From contig CM043699.1 of the NCBI GenBank assembly GCA_023935145.1, positions 60,094,638 through 60,158,637 of the forward strand: DNA of 64,000 nt. The letters run 5' to 3'. The stretch comes from Bretschneidera sinensis (lineage: Eukaryota; Streptophyta; Magnoliopsida; Brassicales; Akaniaceae). The position numbers and the translations under genes are program-made. Under the pieces are notes generated by a model. That model did not search any database. It saw only the letters and a program-made list of their open reading frames with translations, and was not told where the DNA came from. Positions 11,429 through 23,140 of the stretch are shown here, piece by piece (within the stretch, counting starts at the first letter, position 1; the number at the start of each line of letters is the position of its first letter).

Positions 11429-12240
11429 GATCCCAACTGCACTAGCATAAGGTACTTTCTTTATGGATTCCTTATCAATATCATTTTTAGGGCACTGTGA
11501 CAACTTTAGTTTATAACCATTGAGAATTGGAGCATTCCTAGGTTTGCAGTCTCGTATAATGAACCTATCCAGAACATAATTGATGTAAGCCTTTTGAGAA
11601 AATCCTAATGTATGGTGAGAACAATCCTTATAGATCTCAATGCCTAAGAAAAAAGTTGCCTCACTAAGGTTCTTCATGTCAAACTCTCTAGACAACAGTT
11701 TTTTTTTTTTTTTTTAATGCAAAAGTCCTAAATAAGTGCTTTCCAGTAAAAAAAATCATCACATAAAGAATAAAGAAAATAAACTCACTCCTTCCGACCT
11801 TGTGATATATGCATTGATCTACCTTGTTTTCAACAAAATGAGCTTCCAATGCCACTATCACCCTGAAAGAATCCTTCAAAGAGACTGGTAGAATGTCTCA
11901 TTATAGTTTTTTCCTTCTCTTTGAGTGAATCCTTTGGCAACCAATCTGGCTTTAAACCTCTTAATTTTCCCTTTAAGATCCCTTTTAGTTTTGTAAACCC
12001 ACTAGCAACTAATGGGCTTGCAACCTTCAGGTAACTCAACTAGCTCCCAAACACTATTATAACCTATTTATTGCATTTTATTCCTTATTACATCACACCA
12101 CAGATCAAACTAAGTACTAGAAATAACTTCTTTATAAGTTAGAGAATCCACCACACAACCGATATCATAATTACTATCTCCCAAATAGACCATGTAGTCA
12201 GGTGGAATCGATGGTCTTCTTTCCTTGGTTCATCTTCTAA
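11429..12240 (-). pseudogene. Copia reverse transcriptase remnant (element D)
   Basis: Read on the minus strand from about 12240 down. The linker has 'YLGDSNYDIG'. Then comes the RT start ('ELPEGCKP', '[10 protein letters not shown]'), shifted between frames. A block at 11879-11688 shows VDQCIYHKVGRSEFIFFILYV, where the YVDD active site should follow but reads YVMI. The thumb and connection 'FDMKNLSEATFFLGIEI...QKAYINYVLDRF' at 11695-11426 is clear. Loss of the catalytic YVDD aspartates and at least two frameshifts make it dead. A T18 run at 11699-11716 sits in one break. It is cut at 11429 by element C. Confidence 0.85.
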
Positions 12241-12440
12241 CTAGAACCTCTACAACTACATCATGTTCTTGGGGAACCTCAGTAGGAACTAGTTCAAGAA
12301 CTAGCTTCTACTCTTTTACAAGTGTTATATAATTGTAGGAACAACAACATTCATCTGTACATATATAGTAAAAAGTACAGTCCTCCCAACCTCCTCACTG
12401 TTTTGTACGATTTGAGAACAACTACCCTACTCAACCATAT
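12241..12440 (-). other. Integrase-RT linker of element D
   Basis: Low-complexity acidic linker on the minus strand ('EVPQEHDVVVEVLVRR'), typical of copia polyproteins between integrase and RT, with stops. Confidence 0.5.
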
Positions 12441-13175
12441 CTAACTCCAAGAACTTGATTGTCTTTGACTCCACAATTCTAGTACCTCCACTAGGATTGT
12501 CGATCTGGCATCCAACTTACTCCTTGAAGGATTATATAACCTTACTTTCGAAGGACAAACCCAAACCCTCATACTGTTAAGGCTAGGTTTTCTCTCAGTC
12601 CATAACTCAAATGGTGTTTTAGGGATGACTTTACTATAGGATCTATTTAGGATATACAATATTTTTTTTATTCCTACACCCCACAAAAATTTTGATAAGT
12701 TTGACCTACTTACCATACTCCTCATCATATCTTTTAGGGTGCGGTTTCTCCTTTTGGCTACACCATTTTGTTTCGGACTTCCAAGCATACTAAACTGATT
12801 CTCTATTTCAAAATCCTCTAAATACTTGGCAAACTGGCCTTTATGCTGTCTTGTATCACCGTGTCTACCATAGTATTCACCATCCCGATCAGATCTAACA
12901 ATCTTTATAACTTTTCCTAGCTATTTCTCAACCTCAGTCCTAAAGATCTCAAATTCATCAAGAGCTTTAGAATTTTCCTTAATCAAGAACAGATAACCAT
13001 ATTGAGAAAAATCATCAATGAATGTGATAAAATAATTATTTTTACACAATGTATCCAAATAGGGTCCACTAATGTCTATGTGGATTATTTTCAATTTGTC
13101 TGAACTATATATTGCACATTTATTCTTTGTCTTGATCATTTTGACCCTACAACAGTCAACACATGTTTCCTTAGG
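12441..13175 (-). pseudogene. Copia integrase remnant (element D)
   Basis: Integrase core and C-terminal part on the minus strand. The segment at 13139-12921 has the core start with 'IIHIDISGP' and 'FITFIDDFSQYGYLFLI'. The segment at 12788-12441 has the 'KQNGVAKRRNRTL' block, followed by 'PKTPFELWTERKPSLNSMRVWVC', the usual connector. The catalytic Glu of the D,D-35-E triad, normally the E of 'GVAER', is Lys here. The two segments are in different frames and the stretch 12789-12920 is degenerate. Confidence 0.85.
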
Positions 13176-13639
13176 TTAAAGTCTTTTGCTAACAACATTT
13201 TCAGCTTTATAAGAAGATGCATAAATATCATTAGTAGCTAAACACATTCTATGCAACCCATAAAACATAGTGCCATTGCCAACAATCTTTGAATTAAAAA
13301 TTAATTCAACCATAAAATTTTTAAATTCAAAAGCATAATTACACTTGTCCAAAACATAAACAAAAACTAAATTCCGCCTAAAAGAAGGTATATAAAATTT
13401 GTTCATTAACGTCAATCTAAATCCAAAATCTAAATTCAGACTAGCATCTCTTATAAACTCTGCATCTACTTTCATTGTTCCCAATTGTAAGTTTTGACTC
13501 TTCTTTACTTGGCTTCCTCTTGCTTAAGAATCCCTGTATGGTAAAAGCAACATGCTTAATTGCACCTCTATCTAGCCACCACGAACTCGATGGGGCTATA
13601 GATAAATTGGATTCATAAACTACACTAGTCAATAAGTCA
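13176..13639 (-). pseudogene. Copia protease and integrase zinc-finger remnant (element D)
   Basis: Minus strand. The protease region has WWLDRGAIKHVAF (normally WWLDSGATKH), keeping the catalytic Asp but with Ser changed to Arg. In another frame 'YIPSFRRNLVFVYVLDKCNYAFEF' and 'NGTMFYGLHRMCLA' follow. This is the conserved region between protease and the HHCC zinc finger of copia integrases. A frameshift lies at about 13484-13441. Confidence 0.8.
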
Positions 13640-13789
13640 TTACCTCATGTTTGGACAACCAAGGTTTATATTTGGTGCAGTCCTTCTTTAAATGACCAAC
13701 CCTACCACAAAATAAGCATAACTCCTTTTCTTTCTTTAAGATAGCTTTTTTAAAACCCCTTACATTGTTAGATTGGCTAGGTTCCTTAG

Positions 13790-14236
13790 TGAATGATTTG
13801 AGACCTATTAATCACACAAATTATAAACAAAAAGAAAGGAAGATAAGATTTACCCAGGTTTACCCCATAATAAGGCTACATCTTGCCAGAATTTTCTTAT
13901 TATCAACATCACAAATCTCTTGTTACTATGTATGCTTAGTACATAAAGAGTATTTATAAGCAACTTAAGACATTCTAATTAGGGTCTAATTAAGATTTTT
14001 GTTATGCTGCTGAACTATGACTATTCATAGGCCCAAACCCAAACCGCCAAGCAAAAAACTAGGCCCAACTCATGTACATGGTGCTGCCCCTTAACCCCCG
14101 CCCACTCTCCGGGGAGGGAGACCCCACTCGCTCACTAGGGAATGAGACCCCTGCCCGCTCACCGGGGAACGAGACCCCCCGTGTTCGTCCGAAGTTCTAC
14201 AGATCTAGTCCCGTGAAGTATGCACCAACTCTAAGA
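13790..14236. mobile_element. Solo LTR (447 bp) inside gag of element D
   Basis: Flanked by perfect five-base direct repeats cttag (13785-13789 and 14237-14241). Plus-strand start is TGAATGATTT and end is CTCTAAGA. It holds a TATA-like 'gtatttataag' near 13948 and a G+C-rich tandem repeat at 14099-14180. It has no coding content; an open frame across it is chance. It resembles no other LTR in the window. The end GA rather than CA leaves open a non-LTR origin, but the size, TSD and promoter-like box fit a solo LTR or a TRIM. Confidence 0.7.
14099..14180 (+). repeat. G+C-rich 26-27-bp tandem repeat
   Basis: Three imperfect units, each holding 'ctcac(c/t)(g/a)ggga...gagacccc'. The 'gagacccc' blocks start at 14118, 14144 and 14171. 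It is far richer in G+C than anything nearby and lies in the middle of the solo LTR. Confidence 0.85.
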
Positions 14237-14990
14237 CTTAGTGGTATCTTGAACTGCCTTAGGAGTCTTGTTTTTCAATTTTTTTCCCTTATTAGTATTA
14301 GAAATGGAGGCATAAAGGGAAATTTGGGTTTTTTCTTTCTTCAACTTTTTCTCCTCAGCCACTACCTAAGAAATAAAGTCATTAATGTTCCATGATTCAT
14401 CTTGGGAATAGTAATTGGTTTTTATATTTCCAAACTCAGGTGGGATAGTGCTTAAGGCTTGGTGAACTATACAAGGTTGGTAATCCACCATCCGGATAAC
14501 ATCGTCCTTAACCCCACTAGAACCATCATATCTCATGGAAAATAGTTCCTGCAGAAGTGTCCCTATCTCAACATTCGATGAGACTCTAAACCTAAGTGCC
14601 ACAGTGTCCATGAACTCCATTATTGTGCACTAAATGGGCAAGCTACTCTTCAAATGGTCTTGGATTGACCTTCTCATGGATAGCATACAAATTCTATTGC
14701 TCTTTACTTATGCAGCATGAATCGCCTTCTCATCCTTAGTACTTGTAAAAGTGAGATCAATTACTCAGTCCATTATCAACGAGGTATGCACATCTGCCAT
14801 CTCTGTGGTAAACACCACATCCTTCTTCCACATCTTGATATTTGACCCAATTAGAACCTAAATTGAAACCATATTTTTGTTGATAGAATAGGTTATTGTA
14901 ATGATTAAACAATGTAATAAGATTAGAAAATTGTGGAGTAATATGTTCTTCAAAACTATAAAAAGCATACTTCATGAGAGCTCATATATA

Positions 14991-15417
14991 TCATCATTAA
15001 ATACATTTTGATGGAATACATGACATATAATTATGAAACTTTCCACATAGTAGCAACCATGAAAATGTATTCCAACCTTCAATAATCTACCAGCTTCGGG
15101 TGTATAGAACACTCAGGCTAGTCAATTCCTAACCTTATGCTTTCTATATGACCTTTCCAATTACAATACACAATCACCACCTTTGGGTGCATGACTATAT
15201 ACTAAAACTAGAGATATCCTACTACCGTGCAGGGCTGATATTTCAAAAATCCAGTCGAAAAAGGCCACTTTGACAGCTACAATTTCAACAAAATCTATGA
15301 AACTCTCCTATATTGGGAAATATTTTATTTTTCCCACACCTTGATAGATTAATTGATCTTATCCTTATAGACTTAGGACTAAATTTTTCTCTAAGATCAT
15401 AACTCCATCACATTGTC
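14991..15417 (-). other. Leader of element D
   Basis: Minus-strand untranslated leader between the PBS and gag. No coding frame or repeat seen. Confidence 0.5.
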
Positions 15418-15430
15418 CCTCTAATACTAA
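15418..15430 (-). other. Degraded initiator-Met tRNA primer site of element D
   Basis: The minus strand reads 'ttagtattagagg', close to TTGGTATCAGAGC. It lies directly beside the LTR, where a copia PBS belongs. Confidence 0.6.
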
Positions 15431-15431
15431 A

Positions 15432-15638
15432 TGATGGTTTTCAATTTCAATAAAAAAAATTAACACGATACCAATAGATTACCATATATAAATTTAAAAC
15501 ACTCAAAAGCAAAATTGATTGAAATTTTGTTTCTCGTTTATGATCCATTGTATGATGAACAATGGAATTGTAACAACAAATCTTTTTATATTGGTCTAGG
15601 TACTTCCCCTTCTCGATTCCCCTTGATCGTTAGCCTTG
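15432..15638 (-). repeat. 5' LTR of element D, left piece
   Basis: Homologous to 1973-2182. It breaks at 'tagccttg', where element A inserted, and continues at 29057. The last five bases (ccttg) are the TSD of A. Confidence 0.85.
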
Positions 15639-16048
15639 TAATATAGCACAAGAAGAAGGCGTGCACACTAATGATATAGGTGTGAACATTGATGGTACAA
15701 CACAACAAGAAGGTGTGCATACTAATCAATTTATGCACACTAATCTAGGACTTAGGATGAGCACTAGAATCAAAAAGAGCTTAGGTTTTTATTGAGTGCA
15801 GAAGAAGTCTCAAAAGGAGGGAAGTAACTAGGAATTAGTTGCTAGTTTGTTAGTTAGTTGCTGTTAAGGTAGTTGCTAGTTTTAATTGTTTACTGTTTTT
15901 GCTTTGTAAATAAGTATAAATACTTGTAAGATGAGGAGGAGAGGATAAAAAAAAATTAAGAGGATTTCCAGCAAGAATTCTTTAGAGTTAGTTACTTACT
16001 CAAAACAGTGACCAATCTTTTTTTCTTTACTCAAAACAATTCCTAACA
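15639..16048 (+). repeat. 5' LTR of element A
   Basis: Aligns without gaps at its start with the 3' LTR ('acaagaag' after 9 bases). Its terminal TG has become TA. It ends 'cctaaca'. It holds a TATA-like 'agtataaatac' near 15910 and short GTGC/GCAC words ('gtgcacac', 'gtgtgcatac', 'atgcacac') in its U3. Confidence 0.85.
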
Positions 16049-16181
16049 TTATCCTTTCATTGCACTTTCCTTCTTTTCTCAATCCCGATCCACAACTTCT
16101 ACTACTTCATCTTCCTTATCCATTTCTTGATTTTCTTTATCTTTATTAATTCTCCTTACTTTCAACTTTACAACACCAAAA

Positions 16182-17400
16182 ATGATAGAGGGTACACGCA
16201 TCAACAAGTTAAAAGAAGATGTTAGAAACTTGTAGCACAGATTTGAGGATGACATCCAGAACCTTCAGGAAAAAGATGGAGGACAACTTCAAATCTTTAC
16301 AAGCATTTTAGACAACTTAGTATCAAAACCTTTCTGAGCTAAAGATGACAAAAAAAATAGCAAATTGCTGACATTAACAAAAATTTGAAGACTTTCATGG
16401 TATCTTTAGAGAATAAACTAAACAACATCCAGAAAATAACTCAGTTCCAGAACCAGCATCAAACACTAACTCAGAGGGCACAAGAAGAGGAGCAAAAAAC
16501 TTAGTTCTAGGAGAATAAACATTCTTCTCTTCCATTTCATCCATTCAGATTGGATTTTCCAAGATTTGGTGGATCAGATGTGCAAGGTTGAGCAGTTCTT
16601 TGAATATCATCATACTCTTTTTTATCAAAGAATCACCATATTTTTTTTCCACATGGATGGACCAGCTCTAGCTTGGTATCGATGGATGCATAAAGAAGGT
16701 TTAACACATTCTTGGCCTTCTTTTCTCGAGGTCCTAATGTTGAGATTTGGACCTTCTACTTACGAAGATCCTAAGGGAGCATTGGCTAAGTTGCAACAAA
16801 CAACTTTCGTTGCTTAGTACTAGACCCAGTTTAACACTTTCTACCAAGGTTTAAGGATTATCGAAGTCATTCTTGATTAGTCTATACATCTCAAGTCTGA
16901 AACCTAAATTGAAGATATAACTATTATTGATTGAACCATCATTTATAGGACAAGCTGTGGCTATTGCAAGATTGCCAAAGGCAAATATACTAAGCTTAAA
17001 AACAACTCAAGACCATATTAGACACCTCCTCTAACTTCTAACAACTCCCAATGTAATTTCAAGCACCCTTCTCTTTTACTATCTAAACAAATTCCTTTAT
17101 AAGAAAATACTATTAAGCTTAGTACTATAAAACCTAAGCCAAGCACTTAAACACAACCTGTTACCATAATAAAATTAAATTTCGCTAAGTTCAATGCTAG
17201 AAAAGAAAAAAGCCTTTGTTATAACTGTGATGAGAAATATTATTATGGCCATAAGTGTAAAAATAAATTCTTGATACTAATAGGAGATCAAGAAGATGAA
17301 TTAGGAATTGTTTTGTATCATGACTCATTATCTACACAACACTTAGAGGAGAAAGACTATAGTCTATTATTTGAAATTAGTATGAATGCCTTAGATGGCT
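16182..17400 (+). pseudogene. Chromovirus gag remnant (element A)
   Basis: The ATG at 16182 starts 'MIEGTRINKLKEDVRNL' and then stops. The capsid core at 16566-16817 has 'QFFEYHHT', 'FHMDGPALAWYRWM' and 'LRFGPSTYEDPKGALAKLQQT', the hallmark block of a plant chromovirus gag. A zinc knuckle CYNCDEKYYYGHKCK at about 17217-17262 follows, of the CDEKxxxGHKC type. Stops and shifts separate all pieces. Confidence 0.85.
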
Positions 17401-17439
17401 AAATGAGTCCTAAAACTCTTAGGATAACTGGCACACATG

Positions 17440-18050
17440 GTAACTTTTCTTTTTAAGTCTTGGTTGATAGTGGCAACACTCATAATTTTAGAAAAGAATA
17501 TGTTATTACAACGCTAGGCTTACTTATGTCACCCTCTAAGTTGTTTAAAGTCTATATGGGAAATGGATATTATCTTTATTGTGACAAGATTTGGTATTTA
17601 GTCCTAATCACACTGCAACAACACCAGTTTTTCATAGACTTATTTGTTCTCTGAATCCAAGGGGCAAACATTGTGTTAGGGATATAATGATTAGAGAGAC
17701 TTAGGATAGTACTCATTAACTATAAGGAGTTGACTATAGAATTTTCATGGCAAGGGCATTAGATCCACCTTCAACGTGAATCATACTTAAACCCTACCTC
17801 ATTACTGCCTACTCAGCAGAAGAAGTTAGCAACAAATGAGTGTATTGTCTCTTATTATCACTTGAAGATTAAAGATAAGGACCAAGAAGTAAACATGGAA
17901 GTCCTAGAAAAAGGAGTTACAAAGATCCTGCAAGACTTCCAACTGGTTTTTCAAGAACCAATATAATTACCTACCTCTAGACCACTTAATCATCACATAC
18001 ACCTACTTCCTAGTGCATAGCCTATCAATGTCAAACCTTACAGGTATCCA
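17440..18050 (+). pseudogene. Chromovirus protease and linker remnant (element A)
   Basis: Aspartic protease with the active site VDSGNTHNF at about 17460-17487, the D-S-G-x-T-H-N-F signature of this chromovirus group. A degraded domain follows to about 17780 and then the protease-RT linker. The active-site residues are kept, but stops follow within 65 codons. Confidence 0.8.
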
Positions 18051-19109
18051 CACTTTCAGAAGAATGAGATTGAAAGGCTAGTGTAGAAACGACGCTAACT
18101 ACCATTATTAGAGAGAATCAAAGCCCCTTTTCATCTCCAGTGTTGTTAGTAAAGAAAAATGATGTATCATGGAGATTTTGTATTGACTATAGGGATCTAA
18201 ATGAAGTGATCATTAAATATAGGTTTTCAATGCCTATAATTAATGAGTTACTAGATGAGCTTCACGGTGCTAAGGTATTCTCAAAACTGGACTTAAGATC
18301 TGGTTACCATAAGATAAGAGTACATAAAGAAGACATTCCAAAAACAACATTTAGAACACACCAAGGGCACTATGAATTTCTTAGCATGCCAATTAGCCTG
18401 AACAATTCCTCTTCTATATTTCAAACTATAATGAATCCCATATTCAAACTATTCTTAAGGTAGTTTGTAACAATCTTTTTTGATGATATTCTGGTCTACA
18501 GTCCTTCATAAGAAGATCTCAAGCTTCATCCTAGACAAGTTCTCCAATGCCTAGCGAACCATAAGCTATATGCCAAATGAAGCAAATGTGAGTTTTGTAA
18601 AGAAACCATTCAGTACTTGTGGCATATGTTCTCATCACTATGTGTGCAGTTAGACCAAAAGAAGATTCAAGCAATGTTGGAGTGGCCAGTTCCTATAACT
18701 TAAACACTTAAGAGGCATCTTGGGGTTAACAAGTTACTATAAAAAGTTTGTGCAACACTATACCACATTAACTAGACTCTTAACTAACCTTTTGAAGAAG
18801 GAAGCATTCCGCTAGACTAAGGTTGCATAAAATTCTTTTAAAAAATTGAAGACTCCTGTGAGATAGGTATCAGTCCTGGCCTTACCTAACTTTACTAAGA
18901 TATTTAAAGTGGAGACATATGCCTTTAATATAGGTATTAGGGCTGTTCTAACCTAAGAAGTACATCCACTAACCTTCTTTAGCAAGAAGTTGGGATATAG
19001 AATGAGTTTTACCTCAACATATGTTAGGGAGCTTTACACCATTACAGAAACAGTCATGAAATGGAGACAATATTTGTTGGGGAGGAAATTCATTAATAGA
19101 ACAGATCAC
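18050..19109 (+). pseudogene. Chromovirus RT and start of RNase H (element A)
   Basis: RT blocks in order: '[11 protein letters not shown]' and '[15 protein letters not shown]' in the frame 18140-18463, then after a stop the active site FFDDILVY at about 18477-18500. The connection and RNase H start follow in other frames. A last segment at 18990-19109 has the RNase H helix 'YVRELYTITETVMKWRQYLLG'. The domain is cut at 19109 within the conserved T-D-H block by element B and resumes at 27481. Confidence 0.85.
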
Positions 19110-20346
19110 TGTTGTGCAATTATCTACCTAATTATTAAGCAAATAATCAAACTTGTTTTACTTGCAAGTGCACAAGGTCAACAGTAGCATAGTGTGCAAA
19201 TGCGAGATCATCTCCACAGGGATTGGTGAATTTCGTTTTAGAATTAGTTTCACAGTGTAAAATGATAGAAATAAATATTGAGTTAAGATTGATAATGATA
19301 AGAACATAGGGCTTTGATATTCACCACTAATCATACTTTCCCAAAAAGTAATGTGCCAATGCTGTAGCACTATCATGAATACCTACTGGCTATCAACCTA
19401 AGGGCTGGGTCAGCTCCTTAAGCTATTGATCTCCCTAAGCAACTAGTTAGGCATGGTGTATACTCTAACATGGTGTATACTGAGTTGTTCATTAAGAGAG
19501 CATAACATCTGTGGAAATCGACAACCACACGAGCCCTAGGGCATGTTGTATAATCCCGGTTTTCCATGTTGATTAACCCAACAATCCGACGTGGATTTCT
19601 TTTGTTACTATTGTCAGACTCGAGGCTCAATCATCTAAATTGATCTAACTAACTAATCCATACCACATGCATACGTTGATCAGACAAACAGGTATGAGGA
19701 ATTCAATAAAATAGCCATTAATCAATTAAAGCATTATAACATGGCTATTTGCAAAGGCAACAATACTCATATATGGAAAAGCAAAATTAGGGCTTCAATC
19801 GAGCCCTATTAAGAACTTAGTTACACATACTGATTATGCTAAACATCATCATAACATAAACTAAGTTGAAAAGAATAAACCCGAAAAATACTGTGGAGAA
19901 TAGTCGTCAATTCCTCTCCAAAGCTTACAATTCAAAGCAAGAATCAAAAGTAAAGTTTCTATGTTTTACAAGCCTATATATAGGGTTCTAAAGACACCTT
20001 GAAACCCTAATTTCCAAAATAAGACCCGAAACAATCTTTCCAAAACTGACTCTGCCACCTCATTGTACGTGTGCGCTCGATCTCATGCTTTTGCGCTCGA
20101 GCACAAGGTTGTACTCAAGCCTTCTATGTATGCGCATGAGTGCTTGTGCGCTCGATCACACTTGACTGTGTTCAGGACTTCAGATTTCTTCGTTAGTGCT
20201 CCAAAATGATACCTTTTTTTCAAGAGCCTATAAAAAAAACACAGAAAACACAAAAAAAATGAAGTAGAATATACTAAAATACATAAACAAATAGCTTATC
20301 AATTGTAAATTAAGGGGCTTAAATATAAATATTTAAGCACTTATCA
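19110..20346 (-). repeat. 3' LTR of element B
   Basis: Plus-strand ends TGTTGTGCAA and CACTTATCA. It pairs with 26195-27475. Its U3 carries CG-rich words 'gtgcgctcgat' and 'gcgctcgagcac' at 20066-20160. One word unit of about 27 bp present in the 5' LTR (27265-27295) is missing here. The core promoter box is the perfect palindrome CCTATATATAGG at 19973-19984. Confidence 0.93.
19973..19984 (-). promoter_or_regulatory. Palindromic TATA box in the B LTR
   Basis: CCTATATATAGG, a perfect palindrome, also present in the partner LTR at 27084-27095. It could be read on either strand. Confidence 0.45.
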
Positions 20347-21500
20347 CACCCCCAAACTTACATATTGCTAGTGCCTTAGCAATACAAAACTAAAAACTAA
20401 CTGAAAAACAAAATCAAAGATAAATTTGTCATTCATGATATCTAAAAATTTGGGTTGCAAATAAAACCATGATATTTGTTCATTAGTAGACTTAAAATAT
20501 AAACACATCTTTGCAATGAATAAGGGTTTTAAATTCTAATCACTTACACAAGGCTGGTTTAAGGCATTACAAATCTGACTTAGTGTGTGGTGAATTAGCA
20601 CGTAAAAGATGAAGCTTCCAAATAACTCCAATGTATAGTATTTCGGTGTCTTAACATTCATCGAATTTCCTATTAGAATGAACAATAATGGCATAGTTGT
20701 ATTTCTTTTCTTTTTCTTTTATTATGATATTTTTGCCATGTTGAGTTCCATTAAGCTTTCTAATTGACCCATGTAGCAAGTGTTTAGCCAATGACTCCCA
20801 AACCAGATGGTTTTAAGGCATTAGGTGTAAAGACACCCTTAAGGACTTACTAACTCGAGTAAAAAACGCTACGAAACTAACTGGTTTTAATGCTGCCAAG
20901 CAAAATCCCCATCTTTTAACGTGAACACTCACTGCTTACTAAGGCAAGAGGTCTAGTTACTCAGTGAAAATTTTATTTAATGATCATTAGGAGCATTTTG
21001 TTTTCTCTTTTCGCACAATAAACATTTTTCTCTATTTTTCTATGCCAAAGTGTTATTCTAACAAGTTATCCGATTACAGTTAGGTCATGGAAACGTATAC
21101 ATAAAAATTGTATGTCATACCTCACACCATTATGTGCTGATGTGCTAATGTCAGATTTAGATCAAACTTTGTGAATTCTTAAATGCCTTGAAGTAAGTAA
21201 TTAAACTTTTAAAACTTTATCATTAGAATATGTGTTCTAGATTTTAAGCTTACTGATGAAGTTTTATCATGATATTTGTTGTAAATCAACCAAAATTTTC
21301 AAAACAATATGAACATGCATTTATCTTTTCAAGAATACTAAAAAAAACCGGGACAGAGTGTGTGAATGTATCTCCCATACCCCCAAACTTAATGTACACA
21401 TTGTCCCCAATGTGTGAGTGACATGGAAAGATCTAACCTGGGAGATGGAGAACAATATGGCTGGTATAGCTCGTAGCACACCCCCAAACTTGAACTTGAT
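20347..21500 (-). other. 3' region of element B with three PPT-like motifs
   Basis: On the minus strand 'aagtttgggggt' occurs three times: at 20347-20359 beside the LTR (the functional PPT), at 21379-21390 and at 21480-21491. The inverted repeat ACACATTGTCCCCAATGTGT lies at 21397-21416. There is no protein frame. Confidence 0.7.
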
Positions 21501-23140
21501 GCACTCACTATGTCCCTTAAGAGCTGTTCTCTTGGCCCCAAAATGTCCTCCACATGAAAACCAATGGCAATGTTATAATAAACTCAAGTGCTCCTCTTCT
21601 GAGACACACCTTATGATGATTTGATCGGGACAAAATTTGAATAGGTAGGGATCATCCCAATGGTAGTGTCTAGACATAGATATCAGCCGCTTCTTTTCTT
21701 GACTGGTCATACCTGGAGGAAAAACCTTAGTAGTTAGATAATTGACAATATCATCATACCATGGAAGTGTTACCTCTAGTGTGAATAATTGTTCATCGGG
21801 GAAGTTCTCATTCAAAGGTAGCTCATTTTTTTCATCTTTATAAGGTAGCCTTGATAAGTGATCTACAACCACATTTTCACTGCCTTTCTTATCTTTGATC
21901 TCTAAGTCAAACTCTTGCAATAGGAGTACCCACCGGATTAACCTAGGCTTTGTATCTTTCTTAGAAAATAGATATATCAAGGTAGCATGATCAGTAAATA
22001 CAATAACCTTAGAGCCAATCAAGTATGATCTAAACTACTCTAAAGCAAAAATAACAGCTAACAATTCCTTTTCAGTAGTAGAATAGTTTAGCTGAGCATC
22101 GTTTAAAGTTTTAGAAGCATAGTAAATAGCATGAGGCACCTTATTGACTCTCTGGCCTAAGACAGCTCCTAAGGGGAAGTCTTTAGCATCGCACATTAGC
22201 TCGAATGGAAGATTCCAACCTGGTGCCATCATTATAGGTGTGGAGGTGAGCACATCCTTCATTGTGTTGAAAGCTTTCATACAGTCATCAGTCCAATCAA
22301 ACTTGGTATCTTTAGCTAACAATGCACATAGAGGTCTAGAGATCTTGGAGAAATCCTTAATGAATTGTCTGTAGAATCTAGCATGTCCAAGGAAACTTCT
22401 GACTCCCTTGACTGTTAGAGGAGGAGACAACTTTGAAATGATGTCTATTTTAGCCTTGTCTACCTCAATACCTTTGTTGAAGATGGAATTACCCAACACA
22501 ATGCCTTGTTGAACCATAAAGTGATATTTCTCCCAATTCAGCACTAAGTTTCTCTCTTCACATCTCTTTAGGAAATTCTCTAGATGATTTAGGCATTCAT
22601 CAAAATTAGACCAAAAAACACTAAAATCATCCATAAATACCTCAATGAATTTCTCCACCATGTCAAAAAATATGCTCATCATACATCTTTGAAAGGTGGC
22701 TGGTGCATTGCATAAACCGAATGACATCCTTCTATAAGCAAATATACCGAAAGGACATGTGAAGGTAGTTTTTTCTTGTTCCTCAGGTGCTATGGCAATC
22801 TAGTTGTACCCATTATACCCATCCAAGAAACAATAATAGGTATGGATAGCTAATCCCTCTAACATCTGATCAATGAAGGGCAAGGGGAAATGATCTTTTC
22901 TGGTCACCTTGTTTAATCTTTGGTAATCAATACATACCCTCCAACCAGTTGGTTTTCTTGTAGGTATGAGCTCCTCATCCTCATCCTTCACCACTGTGAT
23001 CCCACTCTTTTTAGGAACAACTTGTACCGGACTTACCCATTTACTGTCTGAGATGGGGTAGATAATGCCAACATCTAATGGTTTTAATACCTCGGCCTTT
23101 ACTACCTCTTTCATGTGTGGGTTAAGTGATCTTTGAGCAT
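21501..23140 (-). pseudogene. Athila RT, RNase H and truncated integrase (element B)
   Basis: Minus strand. RT begins at about 23114 ('GIIYPISDSKWVSPVQVVPKKSG', 'GWRVCIDYQRLNKVT') and breaks at a TAG at 22799. It resumes at 22727 with 'MSFGLCNAPATFQRCMM' and the active site VFMDDFSVFW. RNase H has its acidic residues in MCDAKDFPLG, TTEKELLA and VFTDHATL, the last after another stop at 22034. The integrase zinc finger starts ('DPYLFKFC', then 'GGHFGAKRTALK' across a frameshift near 21573) and ends about 21510. The D,D-35-E core is absent, replaced by the 3' region. The RT-RNase H part is the best kept in the window. Confidence 0.88.

Larger units (their letters stand above)
13640..14990 (-). 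pseudogene. Copia gag with solo-LTR insertion (element D)
   Basis: Minus-strand gag. The capsid part at 14975-14242 includes 'ELFSMRYDGSSGVKDDVIRM' and 'LSTIPPEFGNIKTNYYSQ', typical of the copia gag helix bundle. The nucleocapsid zinc knuckle CLFCGRVGHLKKDC (C-x2-C-x4-H-x4-C) is intact near 13730-13689, followed by KYKPWLSKH. Between capsid and knuckle a 447-bp LTR was inserted at 13790-14236. Removing it with one copy of the TSD brings the two gag halves back into one frame, which confirms both boundaries. Other stops are present. Confidence 0.85.

Noticed and set aside
14072..14395. 107-codon plus-strand frame with repeated 'RSLGNETPARSPGNETP'
   Set aside because: It is the translation of the G+C-rich tandem repeat in the solo LTR and runs across the element boundary into antisense gag, so it cannot be one gene.
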